A stretch of DNA of 64,000 bases from Palaemon carinicauda (Eukaryota; Arthropoda; Malacostraca; Decapoda; Palaemonidae): contig NC_090744.1 in assembly GCF_036898095.1 (NCBI RefSeq), forward strand, positions 94,925,228-94,989,227, written 5' to 3'. Below are positions 35,612 through 45,905 of this stretch, piece after piece (the first letter of the stretch is position 1; every line of letters starts with the position of its first letter). Below the pieces are notes generated by a model that made no database searches, was not told the DNA's origin, and saw nothing but the letters and a program-made list of their open reading frames with translations. A program made the position numbers and the translations under genes.

Positions 35612-36586
35612 TTACCTGGGGGTAACTACGCTCCCTGCAGCTACTGTAGGAAATTTAAGGGCTTCCAAATGTTTAAGGTAGTGTTTCTTGAACACTGACG
35701 GTGATTTCCACCCTGTATACCTGGAAAGGTCCGTAAAATTCATGTGGTGAAAAAAGTTCACCGAAGTAGCAACCGCTCTGATATCATGTGCAAGAGGAAA
35801 AGAGTCAGGGCTAGCTTGTTTAATAAAATACAAAATTTGTTGCCTGATCCCTTTAATGGTAATGGTACCGCCTTGTTCTCTAACGAATAGAGGTCCCGAG
35901 GAGTTAGAGGAGGTCCGGGATAAATAAGACCTAAGAGTAGTAACAGGGCACAGAGACGGATCTTGTGTGAGGGGAACAATTTTCCAGGAGGACCATCTGT
36001 TCTGAGGGTCTTCGTTCTTAGCTAAAAAGAATTTGTTAGGTGAAAGAAGGACCTCTCCCGAAGGAAGGAACTCAATATGACCCGGGTCTCTTGACAAGGC
36101 TGCCAGTTCAGAAATTCTTGCCCCGGAAGCCAAGCTCACCAGGAAAAGTGTTTTCCTGAGAAGGGGAATGTAATCACAAGAACTGTTAATGGTATCAGAA
36201 GCCAATTTGAGTACATCATTAAGGAACCAGGTAACCGGGGTAGGACGAGTAACCGGTTTCAGTCTGGCACAGGCTTTCGGAATTGAAGCTAACAAAGAGT
36301 CGGTTAAGTCTATGTTAAAACCCACTAGGAAGATCTTTTTCAAAGCAGATTTAATAGTGGTGATAGTATTGGCTGCCAGACCTGATTCTAATAAAGTTCT
36401 AAAGAAAGTGACTGTAAGGTTCAAGTTCATACAGTGTACGTCTGAGTCTATCAAAAATTTAGCCAACTTTTTAACCGCAGAATCATATTGGCGGATGGTG
36501 GAATCCCGTTTATCTGATTCTAGGAACAGGGTGTTTTGAGGATCGATATTGGCACCATGCATGGCCGCAAACTTCATGAAGTCCAT
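35612..36586 (-). CDS. DIRS tyrosine recombinase, copy D, intact
   Basis: 324 codons from the Met at 36586. It inserts the circular DNA product of reverse transcription by tyrosine recombination, in place of an integrase. The catalytic set is complete: Arg in SLASGARISELAALS, His and Arg in PLAHDIRAVATS, Trp in YTGWKSPSVF, and the nucleophile Tyr in KKHYLKHL near the C-terminus (Tyr codon 35678-35680). The N-terminal half has the core-binding-like segment RDSTIRQYDSAVKKLAKF. The frame is open upstream to 37657, but that part overlaps RNase H, is Ser/Pro-rich and looks like a shadow, so the Met at 36586, 13 bases before the end of the RNase H frame, is preferred. Confidence 0.88.
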   Translation of the reverse strand: MDFMKFAAMHGANIDPQNTLFLESDKRDSTIRQYDSAVKKLAKFLIDSDVHCMNLNLTVTFFRTLLESGLAANTITTIKSALKKIFLVGFNIDLTDSLLASIPKACARLKPVTRPTPVTWFLNDVLKLASDTINSSCDYIPLLRKTLFLVSLASGARISELAALSRDPGHIEFLPSGEVLLSPNKFFLAKNEDPQNRWSSWKIVPLTQDPSLCPVTTLRSYLSRTSSNSSGPLFVREQGGTITIKGIRQQILYFIKQASPDSFPLAHDIRAVATSVNFFHHMNFTDLSRYTGWKSPSVFKKHYLKHLEALKFPTVAAGSVVTPR

Positions 36587-37660
36587 AAAGTTAGGGCGCT
36601 CTGAATGTTTGAGAAAGCGTACACAACGCGTGTTTGTACTATCTGAGACAGAACCGGATTGGGTATCGGGTGAGGATGTAGTCTCAACTCTCGCAGGAGA
36701 GGGTACCAATTGCTCTTGGGCCAGTTGGGTGCGACCAAGGCTACTCGTCCCTTGAAGGATCTCAGTTTGTCTAGGACTTTCAGTAAAAGATTCACCGGGG
36801 GAAAGAGATAAATCCTTTCCCAGATGTCCCAATTCTGTGACATGGCGTCTGTGGCGTAAGCCTGAGGGTCTAGATTGGGAGCCACATATACTCTCAATTT
36901 GTGGTTGGACTCCGTGGCGAAGAGGTCCACTTGGAGACCGGGAACTCGAGAGAGAATCCACCGGAATGACTTTAGATCGAGTGACCATTCCGATTCTAGA
37001 GGGGAGGTCCGGGACAAGGCGTCTGCCACTACGTTCCGGACTCCCACCAGGTGGACAGCTGAAAGATGCCAACGGTTCGAGGCTGCTAGGGAGAATATGG
37101 CTACTAGAACATGGTTCAGAGGCCCTGATTTTGATCCGCCTCTGTTGAGGCAGCGGACCACCACTTCGCTGTCGAGAACCAGGCGAAGGTGTTGTCTCTT
37201 GGGTAGAGCGAGACGTTTCAGGGTTAGAAGAACTGCCATGGCCTCCAGCACATTGATGTGAAATTGGCGGAATAAGGGAGACCAAAGACCTTGAACTTTC
37301 TTGAGCTGAGAATAGCCGCCCCAACCTGATAGGGATGCGTCCGTGTGAATGATTAACTTCGGAGGCGGAAATCGAAGGGGAACTGACTTTGACAGATTGT
37401 TGGCCCTTGTCCAAGGAAGAAGTCTTTCCTGGATAATAGGAGGAAGGCGGACTTTCCTGTCCCGGAGCTTCCGGTTCGCCCTCGAACGCCAGACACGATT
37501 GATATCTTTCAATTTTGCCTTCAGAAGTAGATCCGTCACTGAGGCAAATTGAAGGGACCCTAGGATCCTCTCTTGGAGTCGTCTGGAACTTACTTTGTCT
37601 TTGAGAAAGCGTTTGGCGTTCCTTGCAATCTCTAACCTCTTGGGTTTGGGAAGACACAGA
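36574..37660 (-). CDS. RNase H and connecting region, copy D
   Basis: Degrades the RNA strand during reverse transcription. After a thumb-like region (LQERILGSLQFASVTDLLLK) come the RNase H acidic sites: KLIIHTDASLSGWGG (D), FHINVLEAMAVLLTLK (E), LRLVLDSEVVVRCL (D) and VRNVVADALSR (D). A DIRS-typical downstream domain follows (VDLFATESNHKL, LVAPNWPKSNWYP), ending TGA at 36574. It is in a different frame from the RT palm; the join near 37655 lacks the LG-x-x-W/D-type motif expected between KKSRL and TLCLPKPKRLE, so a small deletion with frameshift is inferred. The frame is open further upstream only by chance. Confidence 0.8.
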
Positions 37661-38358
37661 GTATGAGAAGACGGGACTTCTTGAAGTTCATCTGGAAGCC
37701 TAGAGATTGAAGGTATTGGATGACTCTGTGAGTGGCTTTTAGGCAATTTTGGGAGGTGTCTGACCAAATGAGCCAGTCGTCCAGATAGGCTACTACTTGA
37801 ATCCCTTGATTTCTGAGTTCCTGAACAGCAACTTCTGCTAACTTTGTGAAGATCCTTGGGGCGATGTTGAGCCCGAAAGGCATCACCTTGAAGGAGTAAT
37901 TTTTGCCCCCTAGGCGGAAGCCTAGATACGGACGGAAGTGTCTCGCTATCGGGATGTGATAATAGGCGTCTGTAAGATCGATAGAGGTGGTGACGGCCCC
38001 ACGGGGAAGTAAGGTCCGCACCTGCGAGACGGTAAGCATTCGAAACTTGTCGCATTGAATGGACAAGTTGAGAAGGGATAGGTCTAGAATCACTCTTCTC
38101 TTGTCCGAATCCTTCTTCGGGACACTGAACAGCCGACCCTGAAACTTCAGGTGTTTCGTTTCTTGTATGGCGTTCTTTTGTAACAGGTCCTGGACAAATT
38201 CGACTAGGTCCGGAGTGGAATGTTGATGAAATCTGTTCGGAGGAGGAGGTCCTTGAATCCAACTCCACCCCAGTCCCTTGGAGATGATACTGAAAGCCCA
38301 GGGACTGAACCTCCATTTGTTGCGGAAGGCATAAAGCCTCCCCCCTACCCGCTGCACC
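37632..38358 (-). CDS. Reverse transcriptase finger and palm, copy D
   Basis: Starts in the +1 frame relative to ORF1, about where ORF1 stops (38359). Motifs in order: GGRLYAFRNKWRFSPWA, HLKFQGRLFSVPKKDSDKRR (fingers), VILDLSLLNLSIQCDKFRM, TSIDLTDAYYHIPI (motif A), KVMPFGLNIAPRIFTKL (motif B), VVAYLDDWLIW (YxDD, motif C) and FQMNFKKSRLL before a stop at 37632. Fingers, palm and catalytic Asp residues are all present. Expression may need a +1 shift or reinitiation after ORF1. It is cut off from its thumb and RNase H by the lesion at about 37655. Confidence 0.85.
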
Positions 38359-40437
38359 TCAGTATTGGCTTGAGGAGTTGCCTCCACGTCCGCCTCGGAA
38401 GTTCTTTCCCTTGCGAAAGAATCTGCCTCTACCTCTGTTCTGGTTTGAACCACGGTGGTAGCCTCTACCTCTGTTATAACTCTGGGAAGAGCCTTGAGCC
38501 TCATAAGACTGGTTAAAGGCTGGAGAGGTGGTGGAGGCACCGGGAAGCTGGCTCTTAGGGAGCAGAACGGTGACATAGTCGTCCGATGAAGGAGCCTGAG
38601 AGGTGGAAGGCTGTGCAGGAGCAGCAGGAGATGGAGGAAGAGGCTGTCGAAAAATGGACGAACTACTCTGCTGTTGCCGGAACTGGGTGGAGGTATACGG
38701 GCGGAGCTTCTTCCTACCCCGGGCTTGGTAATTTGCGGGGTCATATTTCCGTTTAGGAGTCAAACCCCAACGGGCTTTAAGGCTCTGATTGACTCTAGTA
38801 GCCTCTGCCAAGACTTCCTCCACAAGATCCTCAGGGAAGAGATTTGAACCCCAGCAAGAGGACCGGATAAGTTTATTAGGCTCGTGCCTAATAGTCGCCT
38901 CAGCCAGGACGTGTTTGCGGCACCTACGTTTAGCAATAGCAAAGTCATATAAATCGAAATATAATGACTGCAACGTAGCCTTATTGAGAGACTTAAAGAT
39001 ACTCTCAGTATCATAAGTTAAGGCTATCGACTCCGTAGACGTGGCCAAGTTCAAAGTTCGGCCAACACGTAGGCGGGAATCATACTCCTGTTTAATAAGG
39101 GACTCCGGGAGACGGGGAAGCCGCTCACTAAACATAACTGAAGCACAGTCCGCTGTTAGCTTGCCAGAAGTAAAAGTGGTATGGACATTGTCCCAACACT
39201 CATTACCTGAAGGAAGAAGGAGGGAGATCGGATCCACCTCTCGGATGGGAGGCAAGGGCTTCTCCTCCAGAGCATATTGGAAAGCAAGCTCTGCTACCTT
39301 ATTGACGCATGGAGTCACGGTGTTTTTGTCCATTAAGAACATTGTGAAGGAACTCTTATAAGGAGTCAACATGGTATTGGTGCAACCAATATCATTCAGG
39401 AACCTAGCCCAAACAGATTGGGCTTGTTCTTTTGGGAAAATGACAGTCTCTTTGGGGACCTTATCCAGCCGAACCAGAGCTTCCTCGGTAAGCCTGGCAT
39501 AACCATGAAATGGAAATGCTAGACCAGGAGGAAAGAATTCAAAATCCTCCAGAGGACGAGTGCCAAGACCTTCCAATGTTAACATCCCGTCTGAGAATGG
39601 GGAATGAAGAGCCATGCGCCAAGGGTTATTCTTGGTAAACGGCGGGAGCTTAGAGGCATCCGGTATGAGAGAGCTTTGAACTCGCTCCGGAGCACCTTGC
39701 TCTAATGCCCCAAGTCTCTGACCAATGTTAGAGAACATCTTGTCCATCTTGGCCTGCATTTCCGACACAATCTTAGATTGCATCTCCGACACGATGCGAA
39801 GCATGGCTGATTCGGAAAGGCCTGGGCTAGGAGCAGAAGTGGCGGATTGTACTCCCGGGTCGTGAGACTTAGAGGAGGAGCCGGAAGCCTTAGATGACGG
39901 GTTTGTATTTGGCTTGGAACTATGGGAAGCCTTGTGGGGCTTACGAGCTTTTGGCAAAGTTCTAGACGTAGACTTATCTTTGGGGGGAACCGGGTGTGAT
40001 CGATGAGACGAATCACGGTCCCCAGAGAAACCATGAAAAGAAGAGAGATCAGATGAAGAAGAAAGAGCGGGGCTGAGGATAGGAATCTCAGCGCCGGTAA
40101 CACCTGCCTCACTTACCACCCTACCTGCATCCGGATCATCCAATAACATGGGTTCAACATCCAAGTTCATGGAAGCAACATTGTCTTCCTGATCTCCGGG
40201 GGCATCCAACGGATCTTGTTCCTGGTCGATGAATCCCGCTATGGTGGCATCAATGTCGGCAATGATGGGTGCCGCAACATGCCTAGCCACAGCGGCTGAA
40301 GACTTGGCATTAGGGTAGATCATGGCACAGTAGTCTTCAGATAGGACGTAAGGCTGTTTAGATTTGACGTTTCTGGCAAATCCCCCAACCCACACTTTCA
40401 GTGTGGCCCGAGCCGCAGTCTTCTGCTCCGGGGATGC
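38359..40437 (-). CDS. Gag-like ORF1, main exon, copy D
   Basis: About 692 codons, continuing in phase 0 from the exon at 40572-40742. Acidic N-terminal part, a Ser-rich middle (SSSSDLSSFHGFSGDRDSSH) and a short heptad-like segment (RIVSEMQSKIVSEMQAKMD) that could multimerise. A capsid-like alpha-helical region with SFTMFLMDKNTVTP and LNKATLQSLYFDLYDFAIAK follows, and the C-terminus is Arg/Gly-rich (YNRGRGYHRGSNQNRGRGR) in place of zinc knuckles, likely for RNA binding. The nearest frame start reads GTG at 40395, so the real start is more likely the upstream exon. Assigned as DIRS Gag by position and composition. Confidence 0.8.
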   Translation of the reverse strand, partial: ASPEQKTAARATLKVWVGGFARNVKSKQPYVLSEDYCAMIYPNAKSSAAVARHVAAPIIADIDATIAGFIDQEQDPLDAPGDQEDNVASMNLDVEPMLLDDPDAGRVVSEAGVTGAEIPILSPALSSSSDLSSFHGFSGDRDSSHRSHPVPPKDKSTSRTLPKARKPHKASHSSKPNTNPSSKASGSSSKSHDPGVQSATSAPSPGLSESAMLRIVSEMQSKIVSEMQAKMDKMFSNIGQRLGALEQGAPERVQSSLIPDASKLPPFTKNNPWRMALHSPFSDGMLTLEGLGTRPLEDFEFFPPGLAFPFHGYARLTEEALVRLDKVPKETVIFPKEQAQSVWARFLNDIGCTNTMLTPYKSSFTMFLMDKNTVTPCVNKVAELAFQYALEEKPLPPIREVDPISLLLPSGNECWDNVHTTFTSGKLTADCASVMFSERLPRLPESLIKQEYDSRLRVGRTLNLATSTESIALTYDTESIFKSLNKATLQSLYFDLYDFAIAKRRCRKHVLAEATIRHEPNKLIRSSCWGSNLFPEDLVEEVLAEATRVNQSLKARWGLTPKRKYDPANYQARGRKKLRPYTSTQFRQQQSSSSIFRQPLPPSPAAPAQPSTSQAPSSDDYVTVLLPKSQLPGASTTSPAFNQSYEAQGSSQSYNRGRGYHRGSNQNRGRGRFFRKGKNFRGGRGGNSSSQY

Positions 40438-40571
40438 CTGAAATAATAGTGGGAATTATAAAAAGGAAGATTCCCGGTGGTCCTTCAAGACCATAGAAAT
40501 CTTACTAAATAGTGTATGTATACCAAAAAAGGTAAAATAATTAGAAAGGCAACATAGCCAACGGGACTCAC
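40438..40571 (-). other. Predicted intron inside ORF1 of copy D
   Basis: 134 bp with donor GTGAGT after GATTCG and acceptor CACTATTATTTCAG before GCATCC. Both borders are phase 0 and join two open frames. Supported by sequence only. Confidence 0.65.
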
Positions 40572-40742
40572 CGAATCAGATCCGAGGGTGGTGATGAGGT
40601 CAAAACAGACCATACAGTTATCAGGGTGCCAGACCACTATGTCCTCCAGCTGAACTCCGCAGAGGGCGTGAGACCTACATACAGTATGGCCACAAGGCTG
40701 ATGAAGAACAGCCGCACAGGCCGTCGTCTGACAATGCACCAT
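40572..40742 (-). CDS. ORF1 first exon: Cys/His-rich domain, copy D
   Basis: 57 codons from ATG at 40742. The peptide carries a dense Cys/His array: CQTTAC, then LHQPCGHTVCRSHALC, then HPDNCMVCFDL. CGH-x-x-C-x-x-H-x-x-C and a final C-x-x-C suggest a small RING- or B-box-like zinc fold at the N-terminus of the Gag-like protein. If the donor is not used, the frame runs on for 28 residues with a strongly hydrophobic stretch (YVAFLIILPFLVYIHYLV) and stops at 40485. No match named; the zinc fold is inferred from spacing. Confidence 0.65.
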
Positions 40743-40765
40743 CTATAAAAAGAATAGTATATGAG

Positions 40766-40917
40766 AAACTGTAATTCTCTTAAGTAGGGGCGGGTCCGGA
40801 GGACCCGGGACTAACATAAGTCTAACTTAAGACTAGAGCTTAACTGTAATACTCTCAAGTAGGGGCGGGTCCGGAGGACCCGGGCCTAAACATAAGTCTA
40901 ACTTAAGACTAGAGTAT
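40766..40917. repeat. Two tandem 76-bp units before ORF1 start, copy D
   Basis: AACTGTAAT near 40766 and 40842 begin two near-identical units. Each contains the hairpin-capable GGGTCCGGAGGACCC and a second small palindrome around TAACTTAAGAC. They lie directly upstream of the ORF1 ATG (40742), in the element's leader. Confidence 0.7.
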
Positions 40918-41091
40918 AGCTATCCATTCCGGTCGAGCCGGGATCATAAAAAAGGATGCAACAAAGAATTAAGACACATGGTGTCTGATTTCCCGGAGCG
41001 AGGTTAAGCCCGGGCCGGGAAATAAAAGTATATCCATAAACCAATACATATAGGAACTCCAGGATAGTGATCTGTCATATATAATCACATA

Positions 41092-41359
41092 CAGTGAACC
41101 CTCGCTACTTCGCGGTTCGACCATCGCGGATTCACCACTTCGCGGATTTTTTTTCATAACCCATGTCTATACATATATTGCGGATTTTCCGGAAATATCG
41201 AAAATACCGCGATGTGACCGATGGTGCGAGATTGGAGAAAGTAAGGAAAATTGAATCATGATTGATTTTCAATATAAATGAAACTTTGAGGAGCAACAAA
41301 GATATCATTTGTTAGAGAGATAGAGAGAGGTAAGGAATGGGAGGTAGTGAAAAGTAGCC

Positions 41360-41397
<38 letters not shown>

Positions 41398-41452
41398 GAG
41401 AGAGAGAGAGAGAGAGAGAGAGGTAGAGAGAGGTAGAGAGAGAGAGAGAGAG

Positions 41453-41489
<37 letters not shown>

Positions 41490-41965
41490 TTTAAATGTAA
41501 TAAACAAAAAAATTTGATAGGTTATAACACATTGGTGCTTATGTAATATCAACTGTATACTGTAGACGGTTTGAATAAGTTAAGAAATGGTATAAATGAT
41601 ACTTTGTTAGTGTATTCGTACACACTCAAGAGCGGCAGCTAGATGACAGCTGATCTAATCACAGCCAAAAGTAAAAAAAAAAAAAAAAAGTCAACAATAC
41701 TCGATTTTTAAAACACACCCGAAATTTAAAAACAAAAGTACACGCTTTCTTAATGTGCAATTAACTATTTAAAGAGTGGCAATTTTCTAGAATAAAATGA
41801 TATTTCCCAAAAAATAGTGGTTTGCTGATGAAATCGGATGCCCTATTTTTGGCTATGATTGAAATGGATGTAGACTCGGCCTAATTATTTCATTTCGTAT
41901 TTAATTGACACTAAGAAAACTAATTTTAGTTTCTTCATCTAAATGTAAGTACAGTATTGTATAAC

Positions 41966-42017
<52 letters not shown>

Positions 42018-42215
42018 TCAGCTGTTGTAATCAAATGGCGTGTTTTTGTTTCGTGAGAATTTCATCGCCACGACTTTAACAACAACATACTGTACTGAAC
42101 TTTACAGTATTATACAGACTACTGTAATATGATAAAGTAAAATATTTGTAATCTATTTTATATGAAATGGGGCTATTTTTGTTTTGTTTAAAATTTACAT
42201 TTACGTATGTAAAAC

Positions 42216-42257
<42 letters not shown>

Positions 42258-42909
42258 GATTGTTTTCCTGCTTTGCTACGTATGTATGATTTTATATAGA
42301 TACGGTAAATAATATTTGTAATAACATATTTTATAAAAGCTTTTACTGTAATATCATCATTTATCACTTTCATCATGCGGGTTAAATTCCTTAGTTTGTT
42401 TACTGAGCGTACTTTATGACGCCGTCGTTTCAGGTGGCGTCATAAAGAAAAAAATTTCATTTGGAAGTCCTAAGAAAAATTAAGTAAAACATTAGTAATA
42501 ACCAAATCAACATACTGTACTGAATAATCAATACTGTATAATTGATGCAAAAACTAACCTATAAACAGATGTGTAAATGCGTTTGTTTCTTCATTAGGAT
42601 CAGAGATAAACGTAAACAAAACATTGGTTGCCATTTTTTATCGTGCTTTTTAGCGTGTTTAGGAAACGCATGATATAAAGTCGCCTTTAATATTTGTGCC
42701 TGTTTTAGTTTAGGGTACTGTATTACATGCATTAAGTGTTCTGTACATTAAAGGGTAGTTTGTTAACAGTACTACGTACAAGGGAAGGTTTTAAAAGTCT
42801 GAATATACATGTTAAATAAATAGGTAAATATGGTGTTACTACTTCGCGGATTTTCACCTATCGCGGCCGCGTCTGGAACCTATCTACCGCGATAAACGAG
42901 GGTTCACTG
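41092..42909. mobile_element. Tigger/pogo-like element inside leader of copy D
   Basis: TA-flanked (41090-41091, 42910-42911), with the same CAGTGAACCCTCG termini as 3637-4282 and the same right-hand 350 bp. 1818 bp, no transposase frame. Contains (GA)n tracts at about 41360-41487 and 41970-42011, and (TC)n at 42219-42254. It inserted after copy D and lies between its right inverted repeat and ORF1. Confidence 0.8.
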
Positions 42910-43844
42910 TATAATCATAGGAACTGTTATAAATTAATAGGGGGGCGGAACTGTAGATAAGAACCGCCAACCGAACCCGGAGGGTTTCGTATAACATAAT
43001 AAAAGTGTGATAGGTGAATATAAAATAGGGTGCACCGGGATCCTACTCTGTTGACCGGTGGCCAACCCGTCTAGACAGAGACGAAACCGCCGGGACACCC
43101 GGAGGACAAAGTCCATAAACACTGAACTACCCCCTCTGAAAGAAGGGAAGGCAACGGTCCCCTAGGGGAGGGGGGAGAGAAGCCTAGCCACCAACCTAGC
43201 GAGAGGGGGAGCTTGGGGGAGGATCACGTGATACGGAGCAGCAGGGCTACCAACTGACGATCCCCAAACACTACCAGACAGATCATACGGAGTAATAAGC
43301 ACAAATATTCATTATAATAGTAATAGCGTTGAAAATTATATAAATATACACATAAAAAATTTAGGGCAAGGCATGCAACATAATAAATAAATCCCAAAGG
43401 ACAACACCTGATGGCTTATATAATAAAATTGCCGCCTAGTAACGAAGGTCGGCAAGCCATCTACGATACGTAACTTGATATCGGCCCTAAATATGAACCG
43501 CAAGGGTTCTAAACGCTAAATAATGAATATCCACAATAACATATAAAAAACTTTTAACTAATAATAAAAATAATACACTTAGTAACACCACGAGTGAAAC
43601 TAAAAGCTCTCAAAACAGGAGTACCAACTGTAAGCGGAATTGAGCAAGACCGAGATGATCGAAGAGAATAAACTCCTATAATTTAAATATTAAACGATCT
43701 AGATTGCTCAAAACACAGCAAAACATAGCTTGGTACTTAACTTAGACGGTGTCTCCTGGGAAACCGATGAAGAAGCCATAATCCAGTGGAAAATAAGGCA
43801 AAACACGAGAGCACAAAAAAAAGCGGGTTACAACACAGGCGTGC
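42910..43844 (-). other. 5' leader of copy D
   Basis: Non-coding leader next to the right inverted repeat. No promoter could be assigned with confidence. Confidence 0.45.
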
Positions 43845-44118
43845 TAAAAAGGAGTTGGGTTCTGAGCGGATGCAGAGTTGGTGGTGCCGAGTGAGGTTGA
43901 ACGGCTCTCCTCTATTGGGGTCTTTGTCGTGGATGAATCTAAATAGTGCGGGACCTCTGGATTATACGCCCAATTTTATACCGACACCAATAGGTGAGCG
44001 AGCTAGTTAACCTAGCACTCCTTTACATTTTTTCTCTGGTATATTTAGCAGTAAATTACCTAAGAATAAGTGCTAATAGGAGCTTATTCACTGGCCGGCA
44101 CAGGTTCAAGCCCAGAAA
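43845..44118. repeat. Right inverted terminal repeat, copy D
   Basis: Partner of 34888-35163. Ends GCCGGCACAGGTTCAAG and CCCAGAAA. Confidence 0.9.
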
Positions 44119-45159
44119 TAATTATAATAAGACAATTCATATTAATCAATGAAAAATAACAAGAGAAATGCCCACACTCCTACTATCTTCAACAGCTGAT
44201 CCAAGACTACCGCATAGGGAAAAATCTCCTGTCTAAGGACATCATAAACTTCTCAAATATTCTAAACCGTCTGGTACTGTGAGAATTAGCAGTGCACGCG
44301 GTTAGTAAATCACTACCCTCTGGAGATTCTTCCACATGGGACAGCATGTGAAGATCCTCATTGATTCCTAATTTGCACAGTTGAAACTGTACGGATTCAA
44401 TCTGGTCATGTGAAGCAAGCCTTAAACTTTTAATGAGGTAAACATAGTTGCTGGCGGGTGGATGGTAAGTCTCCCCAACCCGCCAGGTGGAGCAACCCTC
44501 AATTTAAATTCAACACAGGACTTGCAGGGTGGGTGAGGTGGGCAGTATAACTTAAAGGATTCGCATTTGTATAGTTAAGAAAAGTACAAATTACTTTTAG
44601 AAAATTGTGATTTGTTCTTAAATGAATACAAACCATTGTCCTTTAACAGGGGAATCATTCTTAGGAGGGCAGAAGTCCCTATAACCAAACTGGCTGGTTA
44701 ACGGACCCGAGATATGTCAATGTATGTTAGTCCTGGTGAGAAGCAAAAGTCAACCCCTTAACAACCTGAGCATAAAGCTGTCACAGGTGTAGGCTAGGTA
44801 ACTACAGTACCAGGTGCTGGTAGGCAGTCATGAAAGAATCTACAGTAGAACTCAGAGAGTGTCATTTAGTATTTTCTAGTGCTATATTCTGTTTCTTTTG
44901 ATTTCATCCATGCTTGCGGTTACATTTGCTTGTGTAAGTTCAATTTAATTTTACATTCCTTAATTACTGGTCTACTGAATGTCATCAGAGGGTGAAAAAG
45001 AAAACATGATAATCTTAGCTCTTGTTTTGATGTTACACCAGGTGTTGTGGGTATGTAATAATCCTGTATACAATTTGGCATGAATTTGCTTGATTTCATG
45101 CTTTGGGAAACATTTTCAATATAATGGACAGACCTTCCCTCCTATTAGTAAGATATTAT
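44119..45159. other. Giant gcl intron, unassigned
   Basis: No gene recognised. GGCGGGTGGATGG near 44455 and AATGAATACAAACCATTGTC near 44621 resemble loose repeat fragments seen again near 60400-60500. Confidence 0.35.
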
Positions 45160-45532
45160 TATTATTATTATTATTAGCTAAGCTACAACCTTAGTTGGAA
45201 AAGCAGGATGCTATAAGCCCAAAGGCTCCAACAAGGAAAATTAGCCCAGTGGGGAAAAGAAATAAGGAAATAAATACACTATAAGAGAAGTAGTGAATAA
45301 TTGAAATGAAATATTTTGGAACAGTAACAACATTAAGATATATCTTTCATATATAAACTATAAAAACTTCAAAACAATAAGAGAAAGAGAAATAAGATGG
45401 ACCATTGTGCCCAAGTGTACCCTCAAGCAAGATAACGATAACCCAAGACAGTGGAAGAACATGGTACAGAGGCTGCAACACTACCAAAGACTAGAGAACA
45501 ATGGTTGATTTTATACTGTCATTCTCCCGGAA
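45160..45532 (-). mobile_element. LINE-tail dispersed repeat, copy
   Basis: (ATT)n then AGCTACAACCTTAGTTGG and the same non-coding body as 34130-34745, truncated. Confidence 0.7.
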
Positions 45533-45533
45533 G

Positions 45534-45905
45534 ATTGATTGATTTGAAATTCTCTGGCATCCTGACATTGTAGGTCATTGATGCCGATATTCATTATAAA
45601 TAGGAAATAAAAGAATATTCAAATAAACCATAAAAGCAGAGATGTCCTTATAAAATTTAAAGAGTTTTCAAAAGACCTGCTTCAGAAATATATCTAAAAA
45701 TATCGCTGGCATAGTACAACATATCCTGCCATAGAATTTTGGCAAGGGTGAACCTGCCATCCTCACTTTGAGCCTCAAACTGATATCTATTTCTTTCGTT
45801 GCTATAAGTGGTGCATTCTGTTAACAAAGTCCTCACTGTCAAGGGTACCAAATAGTTGTCCCAATATGGCTGGTGTTTGCCAGTTAGCAGAAACTCGAGT
45901 GTCAA
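45534..45905 (-). pseudogene. LINE RNase H C-terminus and 3' end
   Basis: The minus frame (45657-45905) begins MTLEFLLTGKHQPYWDNYLV, then PLTVRTLLTEC and ends SEAGLLKTL. It resembles the end of I/Jockey-type LINE ORF2 proteins, where LLTG-x-x-PPYC-x-x-C and HLL-x-EC follow the RNase H fold; here both Cys of the first pair are changed (W, Y). The 3' flank ends GGCATCAATGACC and GATGCCAGAGAATT, matching 55293-55345. 5'-truncated. Confidence 0.6.

Larger units (their letters stand above)
34857..44118 (-). mobile_element. DIRS-type retrotransposon, copy D (family 2)
   Basis: 9.26 kb including a 1.82-kb Tigger-like insertion. Inverted terminal repeats 34857-35163 and 43845-44118 are almost identical; the internal complementary region is at 35201-35290. 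From right to left: leader, ORF1 (two exons), RT, RNase H and an intact recombinase frame. Inserted in an (AAT)n-rich site of the giant gcl intron without target duplication. The near-identical inverted repeats and long open frames mark it as the youngest DIRS copy fully in view. Confidence 0.92.

Noticed and set aside
36837..37552. Plus-strand ORFs across copy D RNase H
   Set aside because: Antisense shadows of a well-supported minus-strand coding region.
36586..37657. N-terminal extension of the copy D recombinase frame
   Set aside because: Entirely overlaps RNase H in another frame, is Ser/Pro/Arg-rich, and has no counterpart before the recombinase core in copies A-C.
38359..38744. N-terminal 128 codons of the copy D RT frame before the ORF1 stop
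   Set aside because: Overlaps the Arg/Gly-rich C-terminus of ORF1 and shows no RT motif; probably a shadow.
41256..41552. Ser-Leu repeat ORF
   Set aside because: Translation of a (GA)n tract.
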